Positions 11,398 through 22,834 are shown, counted from the stretch's first letter. The stretch is 64,000 bases of DNA from Talinum fruticosum (GCA_021018815.1 JAITYX010000007.1:1985001-2049000), one strand, 5' to 3'. Notes: generated by a model from the letters alone, not told the origin. Numbers and translations are program-made.

Positions 11398-12879
11398 CCT
11401 TTGGTAAGTTGTTGAAGACTTCTTTGTAGACAATATTTTTTGTGTAGCCTTCGTATTGGTCACTATCATATTTAATTAGAATTTTCAAGCCCTCTGGTGA
11501 AGTGACCCGTGATGCAGCAACATACGAGTTGTCCATGGCTAAATACTAGTTTTGGTAGGTAAACTCCCACAAACTTCAACGTTTGTCCCCGACTTTTATT
11601 TATGGTCATTGCGTAGCAAACACGAATTGGAAATTGCCTTCTTTTTAGTACGAATGGTCATTTTGTTTCGAGTGTAGAACAATTCTTGGTATTGTTACTT
11701 TCATTCCCACATTTTTCCCAGTCAAAATTCTTGCTTGTATGACATATTGGCCCAAATGTGCCACAATTAGTCTCGTCCCGTTACAAAGTCCTTGTGAAGG
11801 GTTGATGTTTCTTAGCAAGATTATTGGCATGCCAACTTTCAACCGTAGTATATGATTTGGTAACCCCAGTCAATGATAGCATATTCAAAAATTCTGTGGG
11901 GTATATGTTCATCTGTTCCACAGATTCCATAGATCCTTGGCAAATTTCATCACAACTCTTATATTCCTTGTATTCTCCCGGTAGCAAATCTGTCATGTAG
12001 TCATTAATTTCATCTGCGAGTATCATTCAAAGGAGCTAGTATGGCTCGTTCACTAAGGTAAGTATCATCACTGTGCTTTAGTTTGAATGCTTGATAAGTG
12101 GATTTCACTATGTGATGTACGTGACTTGTCATTGCATTTCAAAAGGTATTCATCCGGAATGCGAATCCAAGTTGGCTCGACTCGTCGTCTTTACATATAG
12201 TGGGTAATGTTCCATTCCCAATTTGTAGAAGCCATTTATTGAATCTTTCCTTGTTTGCATCTATCGAGCCATCTTTTGATTTTTCCTTAACGCGCATGCT
12301 CTTTGTTAACAGGAAAACCTTACAACTATCCCAAATGTAAGATCTGTTGATTGTTGCTTGCACCACATCTTGTCTTTTCCCTTTAGGTATTACTGGTAAT
12401 ACTTGTCTAAAATCACCTCCAAGAAGCACAGCTTTTCCTCCAAATAGCTTTAATGAACCTTTTTCATCTTTCTTTCCTACAATGTCTTTCATTGTTTTGT
12501 CTACTGCTTCAAAAGCAAACTTGTGGTCCATCGGTGCTTCATCCCATATGATCAAGGACGCTTCACATATGAGGCTAGTTATTTGAGTTTGTCTTTTGAT
12601 TTCCAAGTTGAATTCTCGGATAAGTCTATTGGGATACTGAATCTGCTATATGAGGTTCCGCCTCCTGGAATAAATAATGATGCAATACCTGTAAATGAGA
12701 TGAAGAAATATTATTATATTTTTCACATTTTAACATTTTGTGCATGTTATTGAAATATATTCTTATTACTCGATGATCCGATCTGTTAAAACGATCTTCC
12801 TTTCACTTCTTAACCTCGAAGATATAGTGTTATATAGAAAGGTCTTTCCAGTTCCTCCATGACCATATATAAAGAAATC
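11398..12879 (-). pseudogene. Helitron helicase (PIF1-like), C-terminal two thirds
   Basis: Helicase motifs appear in order on the minus strand: Walker A GGTGKT at 12858-12841, Walker B LIIWDEAP at about 12555-12530, GGDFRQVLPVIPKG at about 12421-12380, then DEINDYM and NIYPTEFLNML (12020-11870), GLCNGTRLIV (about 11790-11760), and a frame-shifted AMTINKS.GQT type segment at 11620-11560. A PIF1-family 5'-3' helicase unwinds the strand during Helitron rolling-circle transposition. Stops and shifts separate the pieces. The rest of the gene lies at 20515-21240, beyond the SIRE insertion. Confidence 0.88.
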
Positions 12880-12884
12880 CCCTC
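12880..12884. repeat. Target duplication CCCTC, left copy (SIRE copy 2)
   Basis: CCCTC here matches CCCTC at 20515-20519, exactly at the two outer ends of SIRE copy 2. Joining the flanks restores an unbroken helicase text (SGG before DFFIYGHGGTGKT), which proves a single insertion event. Confidence 0.88.
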
Positions 12885-14462
12885 CGAAGGTTTGCTCGGG
12901 GAGAGGCTAAGTCACCCTAGAGGGGGTGAATAGGGTGATGATGAAATTTGCTTGAAATTTAATATAGATGTGAATCCGAGGTGAGTAAGAGTCGTGGATG
13001 AGCTCAAAAATGTACTAACTTAGAATTCAATCAAGAATGAAGAAACATATTAAACGTAAACGTTGAACCCGTTCGAGTCTAGAATGCACTCGAAAAATAA
13101 TAACACAGAAAGTACGTGGAAACCCTCCCGGGGCAGAAAACCATGAACCGTGCTAATCCAAGCACAAAGTCAAATCCACTATTTTGAGTCCACAAAATAC
13201 AGTAGACCGACTTGACCCAAGTTTCTCCCTTAAACAACTTCTTACAGGTTTTTCCTAGACTTAGAAATTCCCTTATCTCGATATAGTACTTCCTAACCGA
13301 GATAACCCTTACAGTTAGGGACAACCGAGCCGAGTTATCCCTTACAGCTCGAGTCAAGGGACCTTACTTAGAAAGTAAGAAAGAGAGTGTTTGTAACTAA
13401 GTACAAGACCTTACAACTCGGAAAGTTATGAAATACGAGTTGGAGTTGTAAGTAGAAGATTGAGAATGAATACAATTACTTTTGATCAAGTATGTATATT
13501 AACAATAGGTTCGGCAATCTTCAAGTCTTGAAAGTTGGCTTCCATTTATAGATGACTAAGCAAGCATAGCCGTTGTGTCCATCTTCCGACCGGAAATCCT
13601 TTGAGACCGTTGTAAATGATTTTCTTAGTCACTTAGAAAATATCCGTTGAGATATGAATGTTGGGCAACGATTCTTGACTCCTTTGGAAGTCCCAAAACC
13701 ACTGGTGGTATCTTGAAAAATAAGGTGGAAGCCACCGTTGAGCTTAGTGTTGTAGATTTCCAGCTTTGGAAACAGTATAGCCTCGACATAGTGTCCGGGG
13801 CTAGTTCGAGGTGGAAAAAGTCTTGTCTCGCTGGTGATTTGATGTTTTGAAGCTGGTTACTTTTGTATTTCAAATTAGGATAGCCTCGTTTGAATAACCT
13901 ACAAAAGTAAATTAATTTGGTTCTCAAAGTATAAAATACTTTGGTCCAAGATTAGACACGAGATAATAATATAATTAAGATAATTAAGAGATAATTATCT
14001 CGGGTCGGAAAAGAAAAGGAATTTTCTGAGTCTAATATCCATGAAACTCAAAATTCCATCTTAGTCGAGCCTAGTAGGCAATCAAGTCGGATAAAGAATA
14101 TTAGAGTAAACAGACTTGATCTAGACTAAACAGAAATTCAAACTAAAATATGTTGACTTGGAACAATGTATTGTCCGAAACATGAAGTCGACCTAAGTTA
14201 GAGCGCGGAAAAGATAGTGTTTGAATCATGCGATATATCTCGAGTGTTGAGTGACTCGTAACCGAGTGAGAAGTAGCATATAGAAGTATGCTTTCCGAGT
14301 CAATCGTAGTCAGCGAAAACAAGCATAATAGTTTCTATAACACTCGGAAAAGTTTCTAAGAGGCATGGAATGACTTGAAGTCAAAACCCTATAAGAGATG
14401 AAGTCTTATACCTGATTCCGTGATGGAACTCGTAAACGAGTAAGTAAAAGTCCGAGTCTTCA
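12885..14462 (-). repeat. SIRE copy 2 3' LTR
   Basis: 1578 bp. It begins CGAAGG where the solo LTR begins TGAAGG (first base changed) and ends CTTCA. A TATA box (TATAAATGG, minus) is at 13550-13542. The part from 13855 on is nearly identical to the 5' LTR remnant at 19912-20514, with a few mostly C-to-T or G-to-A differences, which suggests a fairly recent insertion. Confidence 0.88.
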
Positions 14463-14475
14463 ATCTCCCTTTTGA
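14463..14475 (-). other. SIRE copy 2 polypurine tract
   Basis: Directly before the 3' LTR the minus strand reads AAAAGGGAGAT. This is the expected plus-strand DNA primer position of an LTR retrotransposon. Confidence 0.7.
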
Positions 14476-14930
14476 TGAAAGGCACTCCGGACTTAGACGT
14501 AAACTTTGTTAGTGATAAGAGATTGAATTTGTAAACTTGCTCAGGAAAGAAACTTAAGATTTCATAGTTCACAGAGCAAGAGAAGACATGAGTCCAGATA
14601 CACAGTAAATTAATGAAATGCATTGATTTTAATGACAGTGCTAAGCAAGAAAACATATTGGATGGAAACTTAGAAATACTTGCATTAAGCAATGAACTCG
14701 AAACATCGGAGCGAAATGCATTCTCATTGACTTCACATAAAATATTTACAAAGGGGTGAGAGAAACTCCCCTAAAAAGACATCTATCTATTTTTCTATCT
14801 ATTCTCCCCCTTGCCTTTCAAAGCAAAAACAAAAAAATGGGAAGAATACAACAAGAAGTACAAGATGTCTAGACAAAAAAATAAAACACCGTAAAAAAAA
14901 ACCTAAGAAATTAAGGAGGGGATGGGTTTG
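14476..14930. other. SIRE copy 2 3' untranslated stretch
   Basis: AT-rich sequence between the envelope-like gene and the polypurine tract. A minus frame at 14692-14381 crosses into the LTR and has no recognisable domain. I see no gene. Confidence 0.5.
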
Positions 14931-16509
14931 TCTCGAGTTGAGGAGGAAGGACAAATGGAGTGTCGGCGCCGATAAGATCTTGACGATGTGCTTGAGCGCG
15001 GCGGAGGGAGGACAGGGATCTCTGCCAAAGGCTTAGTTCCGAGTGGCCGACCTAGAATGAGGGGATCCAGAGGTTCGTCCCGAACTACTCGGAGAGGTGT
15101 GCTCGAGTTGACTCGCTGTGGACCTGTCCTTGTGCAGCAAGGTCTTCGACCCACTCGGACTGCCGTCCGAGCCGATCACTTTTGGTTGAGCTTTAGGAGC
15201 ACTTGTACCCTCAGCTGTTGCTCCTTATCCTTTTGGTCGCCCGGCCTTCCGGCTCACCGAGCCGAGAAAGAGCCGCATCGCCCGCAGGCTCTTCGCTTCT
15301 TCTTGATCTTCTTCTTCATCCTCTCTCCGTGTCCGAGGAGGACTTGGTAGGGCTTGAGGATTCCTCGAAGAGTCTCGAGTCTTCTTGATCCCGAGCTACT
15401 TTGGATCGTCTCTCCCGAAGAAGCTCGATCGCCTTCCTCTCGCTCCTTCACTGCAGCCTTCATCTCAAGGAGCACATCCTGTTGCTCTCGGAGTTGAGAT
15501 TGGGCGGTTTTCTGGTTAATGGTCATAGACTGGAAGACAGTCTTGAATGACCGGAGGAGGTCCTTGAGTTCCAAGGCCACAGAGGAGGTTTTGTCCATGA
15601 AAGCACTTGAGCTCACGAGGTGGAAGCACCACCAGGTAGAGCAAGAAGAGAAAGAGGAGTGTCTTTTTGAGTCCGAGGTGGAGAAGATGACCTGAGCTCG
15701 AGCCGTGAACCCGCACACTGGGTTCGGTTTCCTGGTACCCGTACCCCGAAGTTCCTTTTTGCCCACTACAATGGCAGCCTAAGAAACTCCGATCGATCTC
15801 GACGGAAGAGGAACTTTGAATTGTTTAAATACAAGGGTGAGAAAAGCACCGAAAGGAAGATGGGTGTTCTTCTTGTTCTAAGTCCGAGCTGGCACAACGA
15901 CCATTTGCTCAATTATGGCAGGAAAGAGGTCTAATTCGTAGCCCTCTAGAATATCAAAGAGTGCTTTGAGGTGCTTGGAGTTGGGGTTCTCCTTGCTAGA
16001 GTGCTGTGAGAAGAAGGTTCTCATTAGTAGGAAGCACGGAAGACGAGCTTCTAACTTTAGTTGGGTCACGTAAAACTTTTTGCGTGACCCGGGGAACTCT
16101 TTGGCATACTTTTCAAAGAAGTCGTCGACGACCTCGGTGAAGGGGATTGGATTGCTGTTCAAGAAGAGAGAAGAGACCTTGAACAAACGTTGAAGAAGAG
16201 AAGTATTTATGCAAACTGTTATGTTTCGAACCCTAGAGGTTAGAACACCTTCGTAGCTGGTGAGATGAGTATAAAACTCGGATACGAGTTCGGGGTAGAT
16301 GAACTCGCTAAAACAAATAAAATTATAAACCCCAGCTTGATTGGATGTGAGGCAACCATGAAAATTTGGTGGTTGGGAAGAACTTATCATCCAGCGCAAG
16401 ATGCCTGGGTGACAATAGGTTTAGAATTTGAGGGGCCTTCTTGGCTTTTGGTTCGGGGTTTCTTTGTGGCAGAGCCAAGAAAGTCAGGATGAGAACCTCT
16501 TTTTGGCAT
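14931..16509 (-). pseudogene. SIRE copy 2 envelope-like protein (ORF3)
   Basis: The start is taken at the minus ATG 16509-16507; the N-terminus begins MPKRGSHPDFLGSATKKPRT, basic and NLS-like. After a frame break at about 16390, a long piece (to 15878) contains SEFIYPELVSEFYTHL and a VDDFFEKYAKEFPG segment, the pattern of the 'putative plant transposon protein' domain found in SIRE env-like ORFs. Another piece (15766-15254) has a heptad-like coiled coil (LKDLLRSFKTVFQ to LLEMKAAVKE) and a lysine-rich tail. The function in plants is unproven; a retroviral envelope role is only an analogy. Stops at about 15878 and a shift make it a pseudogene. Confidence 0.75.
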
Positions 16510-16706
16510 TTTTGATAAGAAAAGAGAGAGTAAAAACTTTAGAGAGAGTAGAAGAGAAGAAGACTCGAAGAGAGTGAAAGATAAGATGAAAAAGTATAAG
16601 AGAAAAGAGTTTGAGAGCGACGGAGCTTACTTGAGATGATCTTCATGAAGCTTGAGAACACAGGGTGATGCTTTAATCACAGAGCACTTGATCACGAGGA
16701 TTTGAT

Positions 16707-16741
<35 letters not shown>

Positions 16742-17181
16742 GTGAGAAGTAAAGTAAAGAAATGAAGGAGAATAGGCGGTATTTATAAGAAAATAAACGA
16801 CCTTCGATATCCGTTCGACTCGGCTCTTTCAGCAGTCACCTCCGACCGGTGTGACGGTTCTCTCTTCAAAGGTTAGAATTCTAGCGGTTTATCTCTCAAC
16901 GGCTAGATGTCCGATCACAGCGCGCGAGAGAGAGAAGAAAACTAAGGATTTTGAAAATAAATTCGAAATTCTCCACTTGTCTAGAGATGATTTCGAAATT
17001 TGAAGTCCATTTTTCTCAAAGTCTGAGCTAACTCAACTCGGTTTCGAGTGACTCGAAACTGGAAACAAATAATAACTATCGGCTCAGTATCACTAAATCA
17101 ACTAAACTAATGGTTATTTAAAAAAAATTATAAGCGCACACACAGAATCAAACAATGAAATTTATCACATAGAACATACAA
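16510..17181 (-). promoter_or_regulatory. pol-env spacer with TATA box (16780-16788)
   Basis: Between the pol stop (TGA at 17184-17182) and the env-like ATG lie about 670 bases. The minus strand has TTATAAATA at 16788-16780, then a pyrimidine-rich leader that includes a CT run, about 280 bases before the ATG. SIRE copy 3 has TATAAATAG at the matching place (62310-62302), about 393 bases after its pol stop, the same distance as here. This looks like an internal promoter for the env-like gene; that is inference. Confidence 0.5.
16711..16738. repeat. (AG)14 microsatellite
   Basis: A clean dinucleotide run. On the sense (minus) strand it is CT, about 45-75 bases downstream of the TATA box, like the Y-patch of plant promoters. 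Copy 3 lacks the long run. Confidence 0.9.
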
Positions 17182-17720
17182 TCATGCATTTAACATACCA
17201 AGCTCTTTCCTAATAAAGCAAAACCGATCTTCACTAAGAGGCTTAGTAAAGATATCAGCTAATTGAAGATTAGTAGGAATGAATTGAAGTTCAATATCAC
17301 CTTTCTCAGAATGGTCTCTTAAGAAATGATACCGACCTCAATATGTTTCGTCTTTGAGTGCCGAACTGGATTTTTGGTGATGCCGATTGCACTCGATTAT
17401 CACACTTGATTGGAACCGATTTGAAAGAGAGTCCCGGATCTTTCAAGTGTTGTTTTATCCATAAGATCCGAGCACAACATGCTCCAACTGCAATATACTC
17501 GACTTCGGTAGTTGATAGAGCTACCGAATTTTGCTTCTTTGAGTGCCAAGATATTAAGGATTGACCCGTAAATTGGCAGTGCTCCCGAGGTGCTCTTTCT
17601 ATCAACTTTGTATCCAGCGTAATCAGCATCCGAGTATCCAAGTGAGAGTCGGTTCCGAGTCTCCGGAGTACCATAGACCTAAATTCCGAGTCCCCGCAAG
17701 ATATTCGAATATTCTCTTCA
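17182..17720 (-). pseudogene. SIRE copy 2 RNase H domain
   Basis: The minus strand shows SWHSKKQNSVALSTTEVEYI at about 17550-17490 and ARILWIKQHLKDPGL at about 17470-17430. The acidic residue in EVEYI is kept, unlike in copy 1. The pol C-terminus ends RKELGMLNA followed by TGA at 17184-17182. A short frame shift lies around 17330. RNase H degrades the template RNA during cDNA synthesis. Confidence 0.87.
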
Positions 17721-18430
17721 CCGCAGATGAGATGTGATTCTTTTGGATTAGCTTGAAATCTTGCGCATAAGTAGACACTAAACATTATATCTGGTCTACT
17801 GGAAGTAAGATATAGCAAAGATCCAATCATACCTCGATAGAGTTTCGATCTATTGCTTGACCTTTATCGTCCGAGTCCAGTTTCAAGCTATCGCTCATAG
17901 GGGTTACTGCATGCTTCGCATCTTGAAGTTTATACTTTTTCAGCGACTCCTTGGTATAATTTGATTGATGGACATAGATTCCATTTTTGTCTTACTTGAT
18001 TTGTAGACCAAGGAAGAAATTGAGTTCTCCCATCATGCTCATTTGAAATTCCTGTCTCATTAACTCGAAAAATCTCGACACGTAATTCCATTAGTGGCTC
18101 CAAATATTATATCATCAACATATATCTCGAGCGATAAGGAAATCTTTCCCCTTGGTTTTTATAAAGAGAGTCTTGTCAATCTGACCTCTTCTAAAATCAT
18201 TTTGAACCAAGAAATTGCTCAGTCTTTCATACCAAGCTCGGGAGCTTGTTTAAGACCATAAAGAGCTTTTTGAAGTTTGAAAACATGATTTGGAAATTCT
18301 GAGTTTTCAAATCCAGGGGCTGCTCGACATAGACTTCCTCTTCGATAAAACCATTGAGAAAAGCACACTTAACATCCATTTGATATAATTTGATATTCAT
18401 GCTAGATGCAAATGTCAACAGGATTCTAAT
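17721..18430 (-). pseudogene. SIRE copy 2 reverse transcriptase
   Basis: From the N-terminal side: KLYQMDVKCAFLNGFIEEEV at about 18400-18340, a YVDDIIFGA active site at about 18130-18100 in another frame, then MIGSLLYLTSSRPDIMFSV at 17830-17770 (RT thumb/connection). The catalytic aspartates are visible, but shifts near 18290, 18060 and 17850 stop full translation. At 18241 the text runs through the point where copy 1 is split by its solo LTR, which confirms the empty site. Confidence 0.9.
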
Positions 18431-19450
18431 GGCTTCAATCTCGCAACAGTGCAAAGGTTTCTCTACAATCAATCCCTTCTTCCCGATTGTAACCTTAAGC
18501 CACAAGTCTAGCCTTGTTTCGACTACCAACCCACCTTCATCCAATTTGTTCTTGAAAACCCATTTGGTACCTATAACTCGGGTGATCGGAAGGTCGTTTG
18601 GTCGAGTCCGGACTTGGTTTCTTTCGAATTGATTGAGTTCCTCTTACATGGCCTCTACCCATTCAGGTTCATTTGGGGCCTCTAATGCATTTTTGGGTTT
18701 AGTTAATGATATGAATGCAGTGAATGCACATAGATTCTAAAGAGAGGAACGAGTTCTTACCCTACTCGTTGATATCGTATAATATGTTCTCTAGTGAGTG
18801 ACTAGAGGCATACTTGAATGCTTTACCTATTCTCCGATTCACCATATCCGTAGGCTAAACCGCTTGATCTTCGAAGCTTGTTCTGAGTGCTCTTGTTCAT
18901 TAGATTGTCCTTCAACATTCTGGGCAGGCTCTTGAGTTGTCTCATTCCGAGTCACTTCGTTCGAGTGACTTCATTCTGAGCTGGTTGGGTTTGATTCCCG
19001 ATAGGCTCATTTTTGTCAGTGGTCATCACCTCTCGTTGAGCTTTAGGTCCGAGAATGTTGATTCACTTGGTTTTTCCTGTTCAAGCTCATCAAACACAAC
19101 GTGGATACTTTCTTCCAATTTGTTAGTTCTTTTATTGAAAATGCGATAAGCTTTACTATGAGATAAATAACCCGTAAAAATACCTTCATCTCGACCGAGC
19201 ATCAAACTTGGTCAGTGATCCTTACCATTGTTGTGAACAAAACACTTACATCCAAAGGGTTTGAAATATGAGATATTGGGTTTCTTGCCTTTGTAGAGCT
19301 CGTATGGTGTTTTCTTCAGGATGGGCCCGATGAGACATCTCGTTCACTGTGTAATTTGCGAGTGTTGATCGCCTCATCCTGTAAATAGTAGGGTAGATTG
19401 TGCTCAATCATCATTGTCCTAGCTATTTCTTCAAGAGTTCTATTCTTTCT
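18431..19450 (-). pseudogene. SIRE copy 2 integrase-RT linker, degraded
   Basis: Homologous to 4261-5200 of copy 1. Minus-strand fragments such as a VVFDELEQ type segment at about 19080-19110 mark the end of the integrase C-terminal region. No open frame survives. Confidence 0.68.
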
Positions 19451-19911
19451 CTTTACTACTCCATTCTGTTGGGGAGTTCTTGGTGCTGAGAAGTTGTGAG
19501 AGATACCATTCTTGTCGCAGAACTCGAGAATTCCGAGTAGTCGAACTCCCTTCCATGGTCAGTTCGAATTCTCCGGATCTCGAGTCCGAGACTCAACTTG
19601 GATTTTTCTGCAGAGCTTGCTGAACTCCTTGAATGCTTCATTTTTGTGCTTGAGAAAACACACCCAGGTAAAACTTGAGTAATCATCAATAATAACAAGT
19701 ACATATGATTTACCTCCGAGGCTCTTAACAGGGATTTCACCACATAAGTCCATATGTAGCAGCTTCAAGCACCTTGGATGTGGAAACTGTCTTCATGGAT
19801 TTGAATGATGATTTGACTTGTTTCCCTTTTGTGCAAGCTTCACAATTTGTCTTTCTTGAAAGCACAATTGGGCAAACCTCCGACTAAACTATGAGATGCC
19901 AATTTCTTAAC
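19451..19911 (-). pseudogene. SIRE copy 2 integrase, truncated at its N-terminus
   Basis: The DDE core is readable on the minus strand: LLHMDLCGEIPVKSLGGKSY (19768-19710), TWVCFLKHKNEAFKEF, RTDHGREFDYSEFSS (about 19570-19520) and a QQNGVV(V)ERKNR type end at about 19440-19475. The pre-integrase zinc region is cut off at 19911, where the sequence jumps into the middle of the LTR. This loss and at least two shifts disable it. Confidence 0.87.
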
Positions 19912-20514
19912 GGTTACTTTTGTATTTCAAATTAGGATAACCTCATTTGAATAACCTACAAAAGCAAAATCAATTTGGTTCTCAAAGTATAAAATACTTT
20001 GGTCCAAGATTAGACATAGATAATATTATAATTAAGATAATTAAGAGATACTTATCTAGGTCGGAAAAGAAAAGGAATTTTCTGAGTCTAATATCCATGA
20101 AACTCAAAATTCCATCTTAGTTAATCTAGTAGGCAATCAAGTCGGATAAAGAATATTAGAGTAAACAGACTTGATCTAGACTAAACAGAAATTCAAACTA
20201 AAATATGCCGACTTGGAACAATGTATTGTCCGAAACAAGAAGTCGGACCTAAGTTAGAGCGCAGAAAAGATAGTGTTTGAATCATGAGATATATCCGAGT
20301 GTTGAGTGACTTAGAATGGAGTGAGAAGTAGCATATAGAAGTATTCTTTCCGAGTCAATCGAGTCGGCGAAAACAACATAATAGTTTCTATAACACTCAG
20401 AAAAGTTTCTAAGAGGCATGGAATGACTTGAAGTCAAAACCCTATAAGAGATAAAGTCTTATACCTGATTCCGTGATGGAACTCGAAACGAGTAAGTAAA
20501 AGTCTAAGTCTTCA
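19912..20514 (-). repeat. SIRE copy 2 5' LTR remnant (distal U3 only)
   Basis: It matches 13855-14462 of the 3' LTR almost base for base and ends CTTCA just before CCCTC. The TATA box, R and U5 are absent, so the 5' LTR cannot drive a normal genomic transcript. The junction with integrase shares only GGT between the two parents, as expected for microhomology-mediated deletion of about 3.3 kb (measured on copy 1, from about 5730 to about 9041). Confidence 0.85.
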
Positions 20515-21240
20515 CCCTCCACTGTTGTTGTTACCATATTCAACAACAACGTTATAAATCTATAATTGCTCCTCATTTAATGTTTTCTTGAATAGTTCAT
20601 GCTGCAATCGTAATCGTTGGATGTCATATGTCAAGTCTTCCCTTATCAATCTATTTTCCAATTCTGGCATCTTTTGGGGACATAGTTGTGGTAATGTGCT
20701 GAAATCGCCAAACATTTCCCAAATTTATTGAGGATCTTGTCAATCTCTCGAAAGAGTTAAAGAATTGATCTGTTCCTCCGATAACAATAGATCCGGGTGG
20801 TTATAAAATTTTCTTTTCTTGTACAATATGTCTTCGGGAAGGAGTGTTCTATTGGTATTCCAAAAAGGCATGGGTCCGATATCTCACAAAACAATAGTAT
20901 GGTGACGAAAAGTTCACGTAATTGAGATGGTGTGGCCCAATGGTTTGCTTCTTGGATGGCATCATTGCACTCGTTGTCATCATTTAAAAGTTGCAAAGCA
21001 TAGCAAGCTTGTTGAAAGTTTCATAGGTGATGCCATTAACTCGTTCTTATTTCCTCATAGGTTCTTGGTCCTTTTGCTTGAGTTCAACAATATCCTAAGA
21101 TAGTACTTCTCACCTGCTGTTGGATGTATGTAAACAATTCTTCCTATACACCTTCCAGCCTTCCTACGTGTCCAACATTTTTTTTTATCCACTTTTGTTC
21201 CAAAGCATTCCATATAGATAAGGAATCATTCCAAACTCAA
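20515..21240 (-). pseudogene. Helitron helicase, N-terminal part
   Basis: The minus strand reads TRRKAGRCIGRIVYIHPT and GEKYYLRILLN at about 21190-21090, then MQLLNDDNECNDAIQEANHW (20996 on) and SQLRELFVTILLF. These match the segment that precedes Walker A in plant Helitron helicases. It ends at 20515 with an LNEEQL...IYNVVVEYG type stretch (one stop) and continues at 12884 after the SIRE insertion. No Rep domain (HUH motif, catalytic tyrosines) lies upstream: the text changes to RPA-like at about 21240. Confidence 0.83.
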
Positions 21241-22147
21241 TCTTTTCATCCCACAATGTCACTTTAATACTCTTCTTTCTACAAATATTTCAAAACTTAT
21301 TTTAAAAAGAAAATATTTTTTTTAAAAAATGTATTCAACTTTTACCTCAAGTCTTCCAACTCTACCATCATTTATCAGCTGTTCTTTGCCCTCCTTTGAT
21401 TGACCTACGGTGTACGTGGCCTTCACCTATAACTCGACCGATAATATCTGTATGAAAATAAAATTAGCTATATAATAAAAAAATAATTTAATATATAATG
21501 ATGCTTACATAGTGACATATTAAGTTAAAATTTAATTTTGAAACAAAAAGATTAAATAAGCTACATACGGTTAAATACTAAACCTCGTTAAAATATAAAA
21601 ATTATCCATTCGTAAATCTATCTTGTGAAATGACACAAACTCAAATTTATGTCTCGAAATAATTCCATCATCCATTTCAACCTCTTCGGCAATGGTATTT
21701 GAATAAAACTCTATCATGAGTTTGTTATCTCCTACAACTCGCCATTGTTCTTTGTTTTTCACGACGGAGAAGTTTTTCAAGACATAGAGGCCACCCTCGG
21801 TTAATAATGTAGTAAACTTTTGGGCAAAAGTATTTGCGATTGTGGGATGTATTAAGACACCCCGTAAATCATACAATTGTGTCAAAAATTATTCAAGATA
21901 TAATGTGCAAATATTTTATGAAAATACACATATTCTTTCATCAATTAGCACCATATCTCGTACTTATGAGCTCTTTTGAAGTTTTGTTGACAACTTCCCA
22001 AAATCTTGACAATCTAACTTTGATGACCCAATCATCCTTGTCGGTGTTCAATTGTTCAAGGAATGAATAAGACTCTTTTTTAACCAAACGACGCTTGTTG
22101 GAGCTCATTTTTGTGGACTTTTTCAACTTTGAATTATGTGAGCACAA
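21241..22147 (-). pseudogene. RPA1-like single-strand DNA-binding protein of the Helitron
   Basis: Start at 22147 (alternative, more usual-looking start MSSNKRRL at about 22108). Exon 1 carries FLEQLNTDKDDWVIKVRLSR then FWEVVNKTSKELIS, the OB-fold start of Helitron RPA-like proteins. Exon 2 (about 21865-21590) has GVLIHPTIANTFAQKF and GGLYVLKNFSVV. After an intron ending CAG at about 21452, exon 3 begins DIIGRVIGEG. A last piece near 21275-21240 reads KKSIKVTLWDEKIEFG and then runs straight into helicase text. Such proteins coat single-stranded DNA during rolling-circle transfer. A frameshift sits at about 21985, and the 3' part is missing. Confidence 0.78.
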
Positions 22148-22189
22148 AAATTTGCATGAGATGAATAGAAAATGGAATCCTTATTTATA

Positions 22190-22285
22190 GAATTTGCAAA
22201 TGAAGACAAAAAAACTATAACGTAAAATTAATATATTTATCCATAAATGTCAATTAATTTTCATAAACGTAACTTCCACAAGTAA
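22190..22285 (-). repeat. Inverted copy of the AT array unit, upstream of the RPA-like gene
   Basis: GCAAATGAAGACAAAAAAAC and TCATAAACGTAACTTCC on the plus strand are the reverse complement of the core found in each array unit from 22490 on. This single copy lies directly 5' of the RPA-like start. It may be the ancestral copy from which the array grew in inverted direction. Confidence 0.75.
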
Positions 22286-22440
22286 CTTAGGTCATTTAAA
22301 AATTATAAATCATGTGCAAAATGTTTATAGATAAATTTTTGAAAGAAAAGGAGATTGGTATATAAAATATTCGTATTTGTGTCCTTGGATGTGCCTAAGG
22401 TAATAAAAACTATAGCAAATATGCATACAATAGCAATATA
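22286..22440. other. AT-rich link between inverted repeat copy and array
   Basis: No gene or motif seen. It would be the loop if the copy at 22190-22285 pairs with the first array units. Confidence 0.5.
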
Positions 22441-22834
22441 AAATAAAAATAGTTTTATTTTGCAATTGATATTAAATAATTAAAAAATTTGGAAGTTACG
22501 TTTATGAAAATTAATTGATATTAAAATTTTAATATTTTAATATTTTCAAATAATTTAATTTTACAATTAATATTAAATAATTAAATAATAAAAATATTTA
22601 TTTATATGATATTAAATAATATAAAAAATATTTGGAAGTTACGTTTATGAAAATTAATTGACATTTATGAACAAATATATTAATTTTACATTATAATTTT
22701 TTGTCTTCATTTGCAAATTCAACTCCATCATAAACGTATTTTCAAATAATATTTTAATATTTTAATATTTTTAAATTATTTAATTTTCCAATTGATATTA
22801 AATAATTAAATAATTAAAATATTTATTTATATGA
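22441..22834 (+). repeat. AT-rich tandem array, first part
   Basis: One to two units of the array described at 24386-28855, cut off by the solo LTR. The last five bases, TATGA, are the left copy of its target duplication. Confidence 0.85.

Larger units (their letters stand above)
12885..20514 (-). mobile_element. SIRE-type Ty1/copia retrotransposon, copy 2
   Basis: The minus-strand order is truncated 5' LTR (about 19912-20514), partial integrase, RT, RNase H, a spacer with its own TATA box, an envelope-like gene, polypurine tract and full 3' LTR (12885-14462). It is flanked by CCCTC. Gag, protease, the first part of integrase, the primer site and half of the 5' LTR are missing through one internal deletion joined at 19912. 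The envelope-like gene places it in the SIRE/Maximus lineage of copia. Confidence 0.9.
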
